Source of the DNA: a bacterium | Lineage (GTDB): Bacteria; Oederibacteriota; CAKKQC01 | Assembly: GCA_919901855.1 (NCBI GenBank) | Contig: CAKKQC010000002.1 | Span: 1 to 64,000 of the forward strand | DNA length: 64,000 nucleotides | Reading direction: 5' to 3' | Shown here: positions 57,658-64,000 of the stretch, piece by piece | Layout: each line of letters begins with the position of its first letter | Position numbering within the stretch: the stretch's first letter is position 1 | Notes under the pieces: generated by a model | What the model saw: only the letters and a program-made list of their open reading frames with translations | What the model was told of the DNA's origin: nothing | Databases searched by the model: none | Program-made: the position numbers and the translations under genes

Positions 57658-59400
57658 ATGCAGATCCTCAAGGGCATCCCCGTCGCGGCCGGCATCGCCA
57701 TCGCGCGCCCGTTCCTGCTCGAGCGCGAGGGCCTCTACTGCCCCCTGCGCCGTTCCCTGTCCGACGCCGAGGTCGAGCGCGACGTCACGGCCTTCAAGGA
57801 GGCCATCGCGAAGACCGCGGCGGGCATCCGGCGCACGAAGGAGAAGCTCGAGCGGCGGGTGGGCAAGGGCCACGGGGCCATCCTCGACGCGCACCTCATG
57901 ATCCTCAAGGACCCGCTGTTCGTGGGCGAGACCATCGCGCAGTCCCGGCGGGAGCACGTGAACGTGGGCTGGGCGTTCTACCAGACCATGCAGAAGTTCG
58001 CCCAGCTCGTGGCCTCCGTGGGTGACGCGTACCTCCGGGAGCGCACGAACGACGTCGAGGACGTGGGCTGGCAGGTGCTCAAGAACCTGACCGGGAGCGA
58101 CAAGCGGACGCTGGACAACCTCAAGGAGCCCGTCGTCGTCATCGCCGACGACCTGACGCCGTCCGAGACCTCGGACATCCCGCGCGACCGGGTGGTCGGG
58201 TTCGCGACGCTGACCGGGTCCCGGACCTCGCACACGGCCATCATCGCGCAGGCCCTGGAGATTCCCGCGCTCGTGGGCGTGGCCGCGCTCCGGGATGTCG
58301 CCGTGGGCGAGGGGCTCGTGATCCTCGACGGCACCGGGGGCGTCCTGATCCTGGATCCCGACGAGGCCACGCTCGAGGAGTACCGCCGCCGCCAGCGGAT
58401 GTCGGTCCAGCGGCGGAAGGACCTGCGCAAGCTCGCGGTCCTCAAGACCGAGACGTCGGACGGCCACGTCGTCTCCCTCTTTGCCAACCTCGAGCTGCCC
58501 ATCGAGGTGCCCGCCGCCCTCAAGGGCGGAGCCGAGGGGATCGGGCTCTTCCGCACCGAGTTCCTCTTCCTCAACCGCGACACGATTCCCGACGAGGACG
58601 AGCAGTACCAGTGGTACCGGAAGGTGGTGGAGCAGATGGCGCCGCGGCCCGTCGTGATCCGGACGCTCGACGTCGGGGGCGACAAGTTCCTGAAGTCGGC
58701 GGGGGAGGCGCGCGAGATGAACCCGTTCCTGGGTCTGCGGGGCATCCGCCTGTCGCTGGCGCACCGCGACCTGTTCCGGGCGCAGCTCCGCGCCATCCTG
58801 CGGGCGAGCGTGTACGGCAAGGTCGAGGTCATGTTCCCGCTGATCTCCTCGGTCGAGGAGTTCCGGCAGGCCCGGGGGGCGTTCGAGGACGCCATGGTCG
58901 AGCTCCGGAGCGAGCGGGCGAAGTTCGACGAGACGATCCCCGTGGGGGCCATGATCGAGACCCCCTCCGCGGCCATCGTCGCGGACCTCCTGGCGAAGGA
59001 GGCGAAGTTCTTCTCGATCGGGTCGAACGACCTCATCCAGTACGCGATCGCGGTCGACCGGGGAAACCAGGGCGCGAGCTACCTGTACCAGCCGCTCCAT
59101 CCGGCCATCCTCCGGCTGATGCGGATGGTGATCGACATGGCGCACGCGGCGGGCATCGAGGTCACGGTGTGCGGCGAGATCGCGGCCGACCCGCTGGCCG
59201 GCGCGCTGCTGCTCGGGCTCGGCGTGGACGCGCTGTCGGTGAGCCCCGTCTCCCTGATCGAGGCCAAGCGACTGATCCGGTCCACCTCGTACGTCGAGGC
59301 CCGGACGGTCGCTCAGGAGGCGCTCACCCTCCCCACGGCCCAGACGGTGCGCGAAGTCGTGCTCAGCCGGCTGGGCTCCCGGGTCGCCGCCGCCTCCTGA
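57658..59400 (+). CDS. ptsI: PTS enzyme I (phosphoenolpyruvate-protein phosphotransferase)
   Basis: The protein is 580 residues, standard length. The HPr-binding N-terminal domain contains H192 in SRTSHTAIIAQALEIPA. The PEP-binding barrel has GIGLFRTEFLFLNRD, TLDVGGDKFL, LRGIRLSL and the catalytic Cys in VTVCGEIAADPLAG. FSIGSNDLIQYAIAVDRGN is the second PEP signature. It phosphorylates HPr with PEP. The start ATG 57658 is preceded by an in-frame TTG but the -10 favours the ATG. Hairpins separate it from tsaE. Confidence 0.95.
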   Translation: MQILKGIPVAAGIAIARPFLLEREGLYCPLRRSLSDAEVERDVTAFKEAIAKTAAGIRRTKEKLERRVGKGHGAILDAHLMILKDPLFVGETIAQSRREHVNVGWAFYQTMQKFAQLVASVGDAYLRERTNDVEDVGWQVLKNLTGSDKRTLDNLKEPVVVIADDLTPSETSDIPRDRVVGFATLTGSRTSHTAIIAQALEIPALVGVAALRDVAVGEGLVILDGTGGVLILDPDEATLEEYRRRQRMSVQRRKDLRKLAVLKTETSDGHVVSLFANLELPIEVPAALKGGAEGIGLFRTEFLFLNRDTIPDEDEQYQWYRKVVEQMAPRPVVIRTLDVGGDKFLKSAGEAREMNPFLGLRGIRLSLAHRDLFRAQLRAILRASVYGKVEVMFPLISSVEEFRQARGAFEDAMVELRSERAKFDETIPVGAMIETPSAAIVADLLAKEAKFFSIGSNDLIQYAIAVDRGNQGASYLYQPLHPAILRLMRMVIDMAHAAGIEVTVCGEIAADPLAGALLLGLGVDALSVSPVSLIEAKRLIRSTSYVEARTVAQEALTLPTAQTVREVVLSRLGSRVAAAS

Positions 59401-59401
59401 C

Positions 59402-59890
59402 ATGGGAGACCGCGGCCGAAGCCGGCCGCGGAGTTTCGACGGACGTCGAAGCTCCTCTCCCTCAAGAAGGCCGCCCCGGTCGGCCTCGTCCCTGGTCACG
59501 CGATCCGTCCGCGGGACCGAGGCGGCCGGGGCCCGCCTGGCGCGCACGCTGGTCGCCGGCGACTGCGTCTGCCTGATCGGCCCATTGGGTGCGGGGAAGA
59601 CGGCGTTTGTCCGGGGGGCGCTCCGCGCCCTGGGAGTCCGCCGCCCGGCGGCCTCCCCGACCTTCGTCCTGGCGCGGGAAGGTTCCGGCCGCGTACCGGT
59701 CGCCCACCTCGACTTCTACCGCCTGCGGGTCCGGGCCGAGGAGCGCGGCCTGCTCGACTACCTCGACGGGCGTCACGTCGTCTTCGTGGAATGGGCGGAC
59801 CGGGATCCGTCCTTCTGGCCCGGGAACGCGATCGTGGTCGTGATCGAGCCGGTCGGCCCGGCGCGGCGGCGCCTCCGGATCTGGTCATGA
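59402..59890 (+). CDS. tsaE: tRNA threonylcarbamoyladenosine biosynthesis ATPase TsaE
   Basis: The protein is 162 residues. Walker A is GPLGAGKTAFVRGALRALG, then SPTFVLAREG, and HLDFYRL and VFVEWADR complete the family. It supports TsaB-TsaD in making t6A37. The only start codon before the conserved region is ATG 59402, giving an unusual Arg/Ser-rich 30-residue extension (GRSRPRSFDGRRSSSPSRRP) that is encoded by two DNA hairpins. Its stop overlaps the ATG of tsaB (ATGA). Confidence 0.88.
   Translation: MGDRGRSRPRSFDGRRSSSPSRRPPRSASSLVTRSVRGTEAAGARLARTLVAGDCVCLIGPLGAGKTAFVRGALRALGVRRPAASPTFVLAREGSGRVPVAHLDFYRLRVRAEERGLLDYLDGRHVVFVEWADRDPSFWPGNAIVVVIEPVGPARRRLRIWS
59410..59454 (+). repeat. Two hairpins at the ptsI/tsaE junction, inside tsaE
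   Basis: A perfect stem pairs 59410-59417 with 59424-59431. A second pairs 59431-59440 with 59445-59454 (loop GGAC, one T-G wobble). They encode the N-terminal extension of TsaE and might also attenuate transcription from ptsI. Confidence 0.55.
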
Positions 59891-60606
59891 CGCGGCGGAT
59901 CCTCGGACTCGAAACCTCGAGCCCCGACTGCCGGGTGGCGGTGCTGACCGTCACCGGCCGTCCCCGTTCGCTGGCCGAGGCGTTGCGGTCGGGGTCCGTC
60001 GTGGAACGGTCGGGCGCGAGCGAGTTCGCGCGCCACTCCGACGTCGTATACGGCCTGCTCGAGGGCGCGTTGCGCGGCGCCCGGATCAGGCTGGCGGACC
60101 TCGACGGAATCGCGGTATCGATCGGGCCGGGATCGTTCACCGGGCTGCGCGTCGGGCTCACGGTCGCCAAGGTGCTGGCCCGGTTCGGCGGGATCGGGCT
60201 CGCGGCGGTGCCCACCCTCGAGGCGATGGCGGCCGAGGGAATGGCCGGGTCGACGGAGACGGTGTGCGTGCCGTCCGTCGACGCGCGGCGGGGCGAGGTC
60301 TACGCGGCGGTCTACCGCCGCGCCGGGACGCGGGTCCGGAAGACCGGGGGCCCCTGGGTGGCCGGGCCCGGGCGGCTCGCGGCGCTCGCGCCCGCCGGGG
60401 CCCGCTCCGTGACCGGGGCTCCGCGCGCGGCGACGGTGGCCGCGCTGGGACTGCTCCGGCTGCAGGCGGGCCGCGGGGTCGATGCCGCGCGGCTGGTGCC
60501 CCTGTACCTGCGGCGCCCCCAGGCGGTGGAGCAACGCCTCGCGGGCCGGCGCACGTCGATCCGTCGGGATCGACGAGGGTCGGACCGTCCGGGCCGACCC
60601 GGATGA
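59887..60606 (+). CDS. tsaB: t6A biosynthesis protein TsaB
   Basis: The protein is 239 residues. ILGLETSSPDCRVAVL opens the ASKHA fold. SIGPGSFTGLRVGLTVAK is the diagnostic block, and VPSVDARRGEVYAAVY follows. It is a scaffold that binds TsaD and TsaE for t6A37 in ANN-decoding tRNAs. The last 20 residues (RRTSIRRDRRGSDRPGRPG) are encoded by two hairpins and look like an extension. Its TGA overlaps the rimI start (ATGA). Confidence 0.9.
   Translation: MTRRILGLETSSPDCRVAVLTVTGRPRSLAEALRSGSVVERSGASEFARHSDVVYGLLEGALRGARIRLADLDGIAVSIGPGSFTGLRVGLTVAKVLARFGGIGLAAVPTLEAMAAEGMAGSTETVCVPSVDARRGEVYAAVYRRAGTRVRKTGGPWVAGPGRLAALAPAGARSVTGAPRAATVAALGLLRLQAGRGVDAARLVPLYLRRPQAVEQRLAGRRTSIRRDRRGSDRPGRPG
60554..60600 (+). 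repeat. Two hairpins inside the 3' end of tsaB
   Basis: A perfect 9-bp stem pairs 60554-60562 with 60567-60575 (loop GTCG). A second pairs 60577-60586 with 60591-60600 (loop GTCC, one mismatch). They overlap coding sequence and form the basic C-terminal tail of TsaB. Confidence 0.6.
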
Positions 60607-61067
60607 TGGAATTCGTTCCCTTCGGGCCTCAGCACCTCGACGCCGTGACCGCGCTCGAGGCCGAGGTGTTCCAGGGCCGGGAACCGTGGAGCCGGCAGGC
60701 GTTCGAAGGCGAGCTGATCAATTCCCAGGCGGTCTGGATCGTGGCCCGGGCCGGGACCGCCGTGATCGGGTACGCGGGCGGCTGGGCGGGCGGCGCGGAG
60801 TTCCACCTCCTGAACCTCGGGGTCGCGGTCCCGTTCCGGCGGCGGGGGGCCGGCCGCGGGCTCGTCCGGGCCGTGCTGGGCGCGGCTGCCGCGCGCGGGT
60901 GCCGCCGGGCGACGCTCGAGGTGCGGAGTTCGAACGAGGGGGCCCGGGCTCTCTACGAATCGTTCGGGTTCCGCTCCGCGGGCGTGCGCCCGCGGCACTA
61001 CGGGAACGGCGAGGACGCCGTGATCTACTGGCTCGACGCCGTAGAGGCGGTCAAGATGGCCCTGTAG
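60603..61067 (+). CDS. rimI: GNAT acetyltransferase, RimI-like
   Basis: The protein is 154 residues. The GNAT core reads FHLLNLGVAVPFRRRGAGRG (acetyl-CoA P-loop RRxGAGRG). LEVRSSNEGARALYESFGF and RPRHYGNGEDAVIYWL are the RimI-type C-terminus. It acetylates the N-terminus of ribosomal protein S18 in enterobacteria; here the substrate is assumed. It is clustered with tsaE-tsaB as in many genomes. It ends in strong hairpins. Confidence 0.88.
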   Translation: MMEFVPFGPQHLDAVTALEAEVFQGREPWSRQAFEGELINSQAVWIVARAGTAVIGYAGGWAGGAEFHLLNLGVAVPFRRRGAGRGLVRAVLGAAAARGCRRATLEVRSSNEGARALYESFGFRSAGVRPRHYGNGEDAVIYWLDAVEAVKMAL

Positions 61068-61111
61068 TAGTTTCGGCGTCCGCCGAAACTACGCGGGACG
61101 TTCCGTCCCGC
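61067..61111 (+). terminator. Two perfect hairpins after rimI
   Basis: An 11-bp stem pairs 61067-61077 with 61082-61092 (loop GTCC), starting at the last base of the stop codon. A 7-bp stem pairs 61093-61099 with 61105-61111 (loop GTTCC). They probably terminate the t6A operon. Confidence 0.65.
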
Positions 61112-61161
61112 GAGGTCCGCTTAGAAGCCCTCACCAAACCATGGATTCATCCGCTGCTTCC

Positions 61162-61191
61162 AGAGGCCGTTGGGGCTTCGCAACGGCCTCT
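61162..61191. terminator. Convergent hairpin between rimI and the minus-strand gene
   Basis: A perfect 11-bp stem, 61162-61172 with 61181-61191, loop gggcttcg. It overlaps the stop of the minus-strand gene and can serve both directions. Confidence 0.55.
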
Positions 61192-62290
61192 ACGGACCTG
61201 CAATAACCTGGAGGCCGACTAGGCCGCAGGCCCGCTCGCCGAACGTCCCCGGATCGGGCGCTGCCGGCCTCCTCGGCGTCGCGGCATCCCAGGACGCCGC
61301 GCTCAGGTACACGCGCACGACCTCGCCCACGGCGTCGAGCTCGGCCACGCGGCAGTCGGCGGGGTAGGCGTCGAGCACGAGCAGGTGGTCGCCGGGCAGG
61401 ATCGCGGCCGCCCGGGTGTAGGTCGCGCACCGCTGCGCGCCGTACTCCTCGACCCGGATGGCGCGGGTCGATCCCCAGGACCACAGGAAACGCCCCTGCG
61501 CGTCGGTGTCGACGACTTCCATGGTCTTTCGGGGCATGAGCGTTCCCGGCGACGCCTGTTCCGGGACGCAGAAACAGCCGTAGAACCGCCAGCGATCGGG
61601 CGTGACTTCCTCGGCCCGGGAAGCCTCCCAGAGGTGGCAGAGCGCGTCGAGCGGGACGCCCGTCAGCGAGCGCGTGGCCGGGTCGTAGACGGCGAACCGC
61701 TCGGGATCGCGGAACGCGGCCAGCCAGCGGCCGTCCGCCAGCGGGGCGGCGGAGCGCAGAGACCGGTGCAGCATCTCGCGCTCGACGCGCCACCGGCGGG
61801 AGAGGCAGGCGGCCCACCCCGCGGTCGAGACGAAGACGCCGCCGCCGGCCAGGCCGCGCAGTCCCGTCGGCTGCGGGGGCGAGGCGGCATCGGCGACGGC
61901 GAGCTGGGCCGCGCTGCGGATCTCGCCCGCGGGGTCCACGACGAGCAGGCGGCTGAACCGGCCGGGCGACCACTGGGCCACCAGCGTCGTGCCGTCGGCC
62001 GCGCGCGAGAACCCGGCGAGCGTGCCGCCGGGGCGCAGCCGGCATTCCCATACCGTGGCGCCCGCGGCGGTCAGCTCGACCAGCCCGTCGTCACCCCGTT
62101 CGTCCGAGGACCATCCGATGAGCAGGTTGCCCGCGGCGTTGAACGCCCCGGGGCGCACCTGCACCGCGGCGCAGGTGCGCGAGGGGACCTTCGCCGGCCG
62201 TACGACTACGGCGGCGGCCTCCGCGGGGTCCTGGGCCACGAGGAGCGAGGCGGCCGCGAGGCCGGGCACGAACAGCCGCCGGAAGCTCAT
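61190..62290 (-). CDS. Exported propeller-like protein of unknown function
   Basis: The protein is 366 residues from ATG 62290 (ATG 62299 is also in frame). An N-terminal signal (MSFRRLFVPGLAAASLLVAQDPAEAA) is followed by repeated short-strand units. These are GAFNAAGNLLIGWSSDERGD, GFSRAADGTTLVAQWSPGRF, LVVDPAGEIRSAAQLAVAD and ILPGDHLLVLDAYPADCRVA, with alternating LADGRWLAAFRDPERFAVYD. This resembles an irregular beta-propeller. No catalytic motif is seen. The start is supported by TAACAT ending 7 nt upstream. It is divergent in composition from the NHL proteins. Confidence 0.6.
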   Translation of the reverse strand: MSFRRLFVPGLAAASLLVAQDPAEAAAVVVRPAKVPSRTCAAVQVRPGAFNAAGNLLIGWSSDERGDDGLVELTAAGATVWECRLRPGGTLAGFSRAADGTTLVAQWSPGRFSRLLVVDPAGEIRSAAQLAVADAASPPQPTGLRGLAGGGVFVSTAGWAACLSRRWRVEREMLHRSLRSAAPLADGRWLAAFRDPERFAVYDPATRSLTGVPLDALCHLWEASRAEEVTPDRWRFYGCFCVPEQASPGTLMPRKTMEVVDTDAQGRFLWSWGSTRAIRVEEYGAQRCATYTRAAAILPGDHLLVLDAYPADCRVAELDAVGEVVRVYLSAASWDAATPRRPAAPDPGTFGERACGLVGLQVIAGP

Positions 62291-62297
62291 GGCTTCC

Positions 62298-62303
62298 ATG
62301 TTA
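62298..62303 (-). promoter_or_regulatory. -10 box (TAACAT), leaderless
   Basis: TAACAT on the minus strand ends 7 nt before ATG 62290. It lies in the 53-bp gap after the ATPase gene. Confidence 0.4.
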
Positions 62304-62343
62304 GCGCGTCGGCCTTGCGCCGGTCCGCGCGGCTTGCCGCCCG

Positions 62344-64000
62344 TCAGATGTCGGCGTGCTGAAGGATCTCCTCGAGGGTGGTGGCTCCCGCGAGGAGCTT
62401 CTCGAGGCCGTCCTCGTAGATCGACTGCATGCCCGCCTTCAGCGCGGCCGCCCGGATCACGGGGGCGGGCCGGCGCTGGGTGATCAGCTCCCGGATGTCG
62501 TCGTTGATCTCGCAGACCTCGGCGATGACGCTCCGGCCGCGGTAGCCCGTGTTGTTGCAGTACCGGCACCCGGCACCCTGCGCGCCCTTGACGGTCTTGC
62601 CCTGGAGTTCCGGCGGCAGGCCCGGCACGTCCGTCAGGGGCACCGGGACCTCGCGTTTGCAGCGGGTGCAGACGGTGCGCACGAGCCGCTGGGCGACCAC
62701 GCACCGCAGCGAGCTGGCGATGAGCGCCGGGTCCGCGCCGAGGTCTAGGAGGCGCGAGACGGCCGAGGGCGCGTCGTTCGTGTGCAGGGTCGAGAACACG
62801 AGGTGGCCGGTGAGCGAGGCGCGGATCGCGATCTGGGCCGTCTCGAGGTCCCGGATCTCGCCCACCATGATGATGTCGGGGTCCTGGCGCATGATGGAGC
62901 GCAGGACCGCGGCGAACGTCAGCTCGATGTCGGGGTTCACCTGGTGCTGGGTGATGCCGTCGATCTGGTACTCGATCGGGTCCTCGACGGTGACGATGTT
63001 CTTCTCGGCGAAGTTGAGCGACGCCACGACGCTGTAGAGCGTCGTGCTCTTTCCTGATCCCGTGGGGCCCGTGAGGATGACGATGCCGTGGGGGCGCGTG
63101 ATGTGCCGGCGCAGGGTCGTGAGGTCCCGCTGGGAAAACCCGAGCTGGTTGAGGTCGAGCACGACCGCGCTCTTGTCCAGGATCCGCATGACGATCTTCT
63201 CGCCGAAGTAGGCGGGGTTCACGCCGACGCGAAAGTCGATCTCGCGTCCCTCGACGAAGATGTGGAACGCGCCGTCCTGCGGCAGGCGGTGCTCGGTGAT
63301 GTCCAGCTTGCACATGATCTTCACCCGCGAGATCACGGCGGGCGCGAGGCTCTGCGGGATCCGCTGATACTCCTTGAGGACGCCGTCCACGCGGTACCGG
63401 ACGGTCATCTGGGTCTTGGTCATTTCCATGTGGATGTCGGATGCCCGGCGCTGGAGCGCCTGGAGGATGATCCCGTTGATGGCCTTGACCGCGGGCGCCT
63501 GCTCGAGCAGGTCCTCGATGCTTTCGATGTCGAGCCCGAGCTTGCGCGTGAGCTGGACGCCCTGGTCCGTGACGCCCTCGAGAAGCCGCTGGATCATCTG
63601 CTCGCGCCAGTATTCGTGGTACTCGGCGAGCGTCTTCCGGATCGCTCCGCGGGCGGCGAGCACGGGGATGATGGGCATTTTGACCGCCCGCTGGATCTCC
63701 TCCAGGAGGAGGAAGTCCTCGGGGGTCGCCATGGCCACGGTCATCTTGCCGTCGGCGACTGAGACCGGCATGACGGCCCGCTGCTGCGCGAGGTCCTCGG
63801 GCAGCATCGTGACGAGCCGGGGCTCCGGGAGGATCTGGTCGGCGTGCATGAACGAGACGTTCAGGTGCTCGGCGCGGACCTTGAGGGCGTCCTCCTCTTT
63901 GAGGTAGCCGAGGTCGACGAGGATCTCGTCGACGAGGGCGGACCGGTGCTCCTGCTCGCGCTTGGCGATCACGAGTTGTTCCTCGGTCACCAGGTTGCGC
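62344..64000 (-). CDS. GspE/PilB-type secretion ATPase (N-terminus cut by window edge)
   Basis: The frame is open to the window edge. GTG 63990 begins VTEEQLVIAKREQEHRSALV, which is inside the usual N-terminal domain, so the true start is upstream. About 550 residues are visible. The MshEN-type N-domain is followed by Walker A TGPTGSGKSTTLYS, the Asp box TVEDPIEYQIDGITQHQVN, Walker B DPDIIMVGEIRD, the His box HLVFSTLHTNDA, and the zinc tetracysteine CTRCKREV plus CRYCNNTGYRGR. It powers type IV pilus or type II secretion assembly; the two cannot be separated without neighbours. Confidence 0.92.
   Translation of the reverse strand, partial: RNLVTEEQLVIAKREQEHRSALVDEILVDLGYLKEEDALKVRAEHLNVSFMHADQILPEPRLVTMLPEDLAQQRAVMPVSVADGKMTVAMATPEDFLLLEEIQRAVKMPIIPVLAARGAIRKTLAEYHEYWREQMIQRLLEGVTDQGVQLTRKLGLDIESIEDLLEQAPAVKAINGIILQALQRRASDIHMEMTKTQMTVRYRVDGVLKEYQRIPQSLAPAVISRVKIMCKLDITEHRLPQDGAFHIFVEGREIDFRVGVNPAYFGEKIVMRILDKSAVVLDLNQLGFSQRDLTTLRRHITRPHGIVILTGPTGSGKSTTLYSVVASLNFAEKNIVTVEDPIEYQIDGITQHQVNPDIELTFAAVLRSIMRQDPDIIMVGEIRDLETAQIAIRASLTGHLVFSTLHTNDAPSAVSRLLDLGADPALIASSLRCVVAQRLVRTVCTRCKREVPVPLTDVPGLPPELQGKTVKGAQGAGCRYCNNTGYRGRSVIAEVCEINDDIRELITQRRPAPVIRAAALKAGMQSIYEDGLEKLLAGATTLEEILQHADI

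Overview
The window is about 64 kb of very GC-rich DNA (roughly 70 percent by eye) with tightly packed genes. It looks like the chromosome of an uncultured, diderm, free-living bacterium. The outer membrane is inferred from a Pal-type OmpA lipoprotein and a CsgG-like secreted protein. A GspE/PilB ATPase, a GAF/HD-GYP protein, HPr kinase with HPr, EI and EIIA but no PTS permease, and a YvcK/CofD protein fit a deep-branching Gram-negative lineage (Elusimicrobiota, Omnitrophota, Planctomycetes and deltaproteobacterial-type groups all remain possible). I cannot fix the phylum from the sequence. No rRNA, tRNA, CRISPR array or insertion sequence was recognised.

Layout. 1-1.6 kb: the 3' end of a secreted propeller/FlgD-like protein, a strong terminator and a non-coding stretch with a large imperfect palindrome. 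1.6-11.1 kb: surface-glycan type genes, namely polytopic GT-C-like membrane proteins, a GT2-methyltransferase fusion and a DegT/StrS aminotransferase. 11.1-17.2 kb: a TIM-barrel-type protein, then a minus-strand block (polysaccharide deacetylase, methyltransferase, small exported protein, DapF-like protein lacking both catalytic cysteines, Pal, ThiS, ThiO). 17.3-21.4 kb: a giant TPR protein overlapping a GAF/HD-GYP protein. 21.4-32.1 kb: four further GT-C-like paralogues, almost all joined by 4-nt GTGA overlaps, with a PP-loop tRNA-thiolation-type gene in the middle. 32.2-35.2 kb: a sulfur-transfer operon (LarE, cysteine desulfurase, MnmA).

35.2-37.6 kb is a small defence/toxin-antitoxin island (nucleotidyltransferase remnant, HicAB, HigBA, phage-like ORF). 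It is bracketed by an 85-bp imperfect direct repeat of the mnmA 3' end, as if an element had inserted in mnmA and replaced its C-terminal codons. 37.6-44.9 kb: an XRE regulator, a CsgG-like/TPR protein, two tandem paralogues with five PKD-like repeats and a six-bladed NHL propeller, and a lipoprotein. 44.9-49.6 kb: aspartyl protease, GH-A-clan glycosidase with a CBM9-like domain, a pair of MetE-like proteins of which only the second keeps the zinc ligands, and a zinc-ribbon protein. 49.7-59.4 kb: regulatory PTS (PtsN, HPrK, YvcK, then HPr and EI) flanking a GH57 glucanotransferase, an NHL protein and a broken antitoxin/PIN pair. 59.4-61.1 kb: TsaE-TsaB-RimI. 61.2-64 kb: a secreted minus-strand protein and a GspE/PilB-type ATPase cut by the window edge.

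Two genome-wide habits stand out. First, many genes have a TANNNT -10 box ending only 6-12 nt (most often 9) before the start codon, several with a TTGAC-type -35 at an 18-bp spacer. This implies widespread leaderless or near-leaderless mRNAs. Second, clusters of two to four perfect hairpins, often with GTCC/GTCT/TCTG-type tetraloops, sit at gene ends and occasionally inside genes, like a family of palindromic elements.
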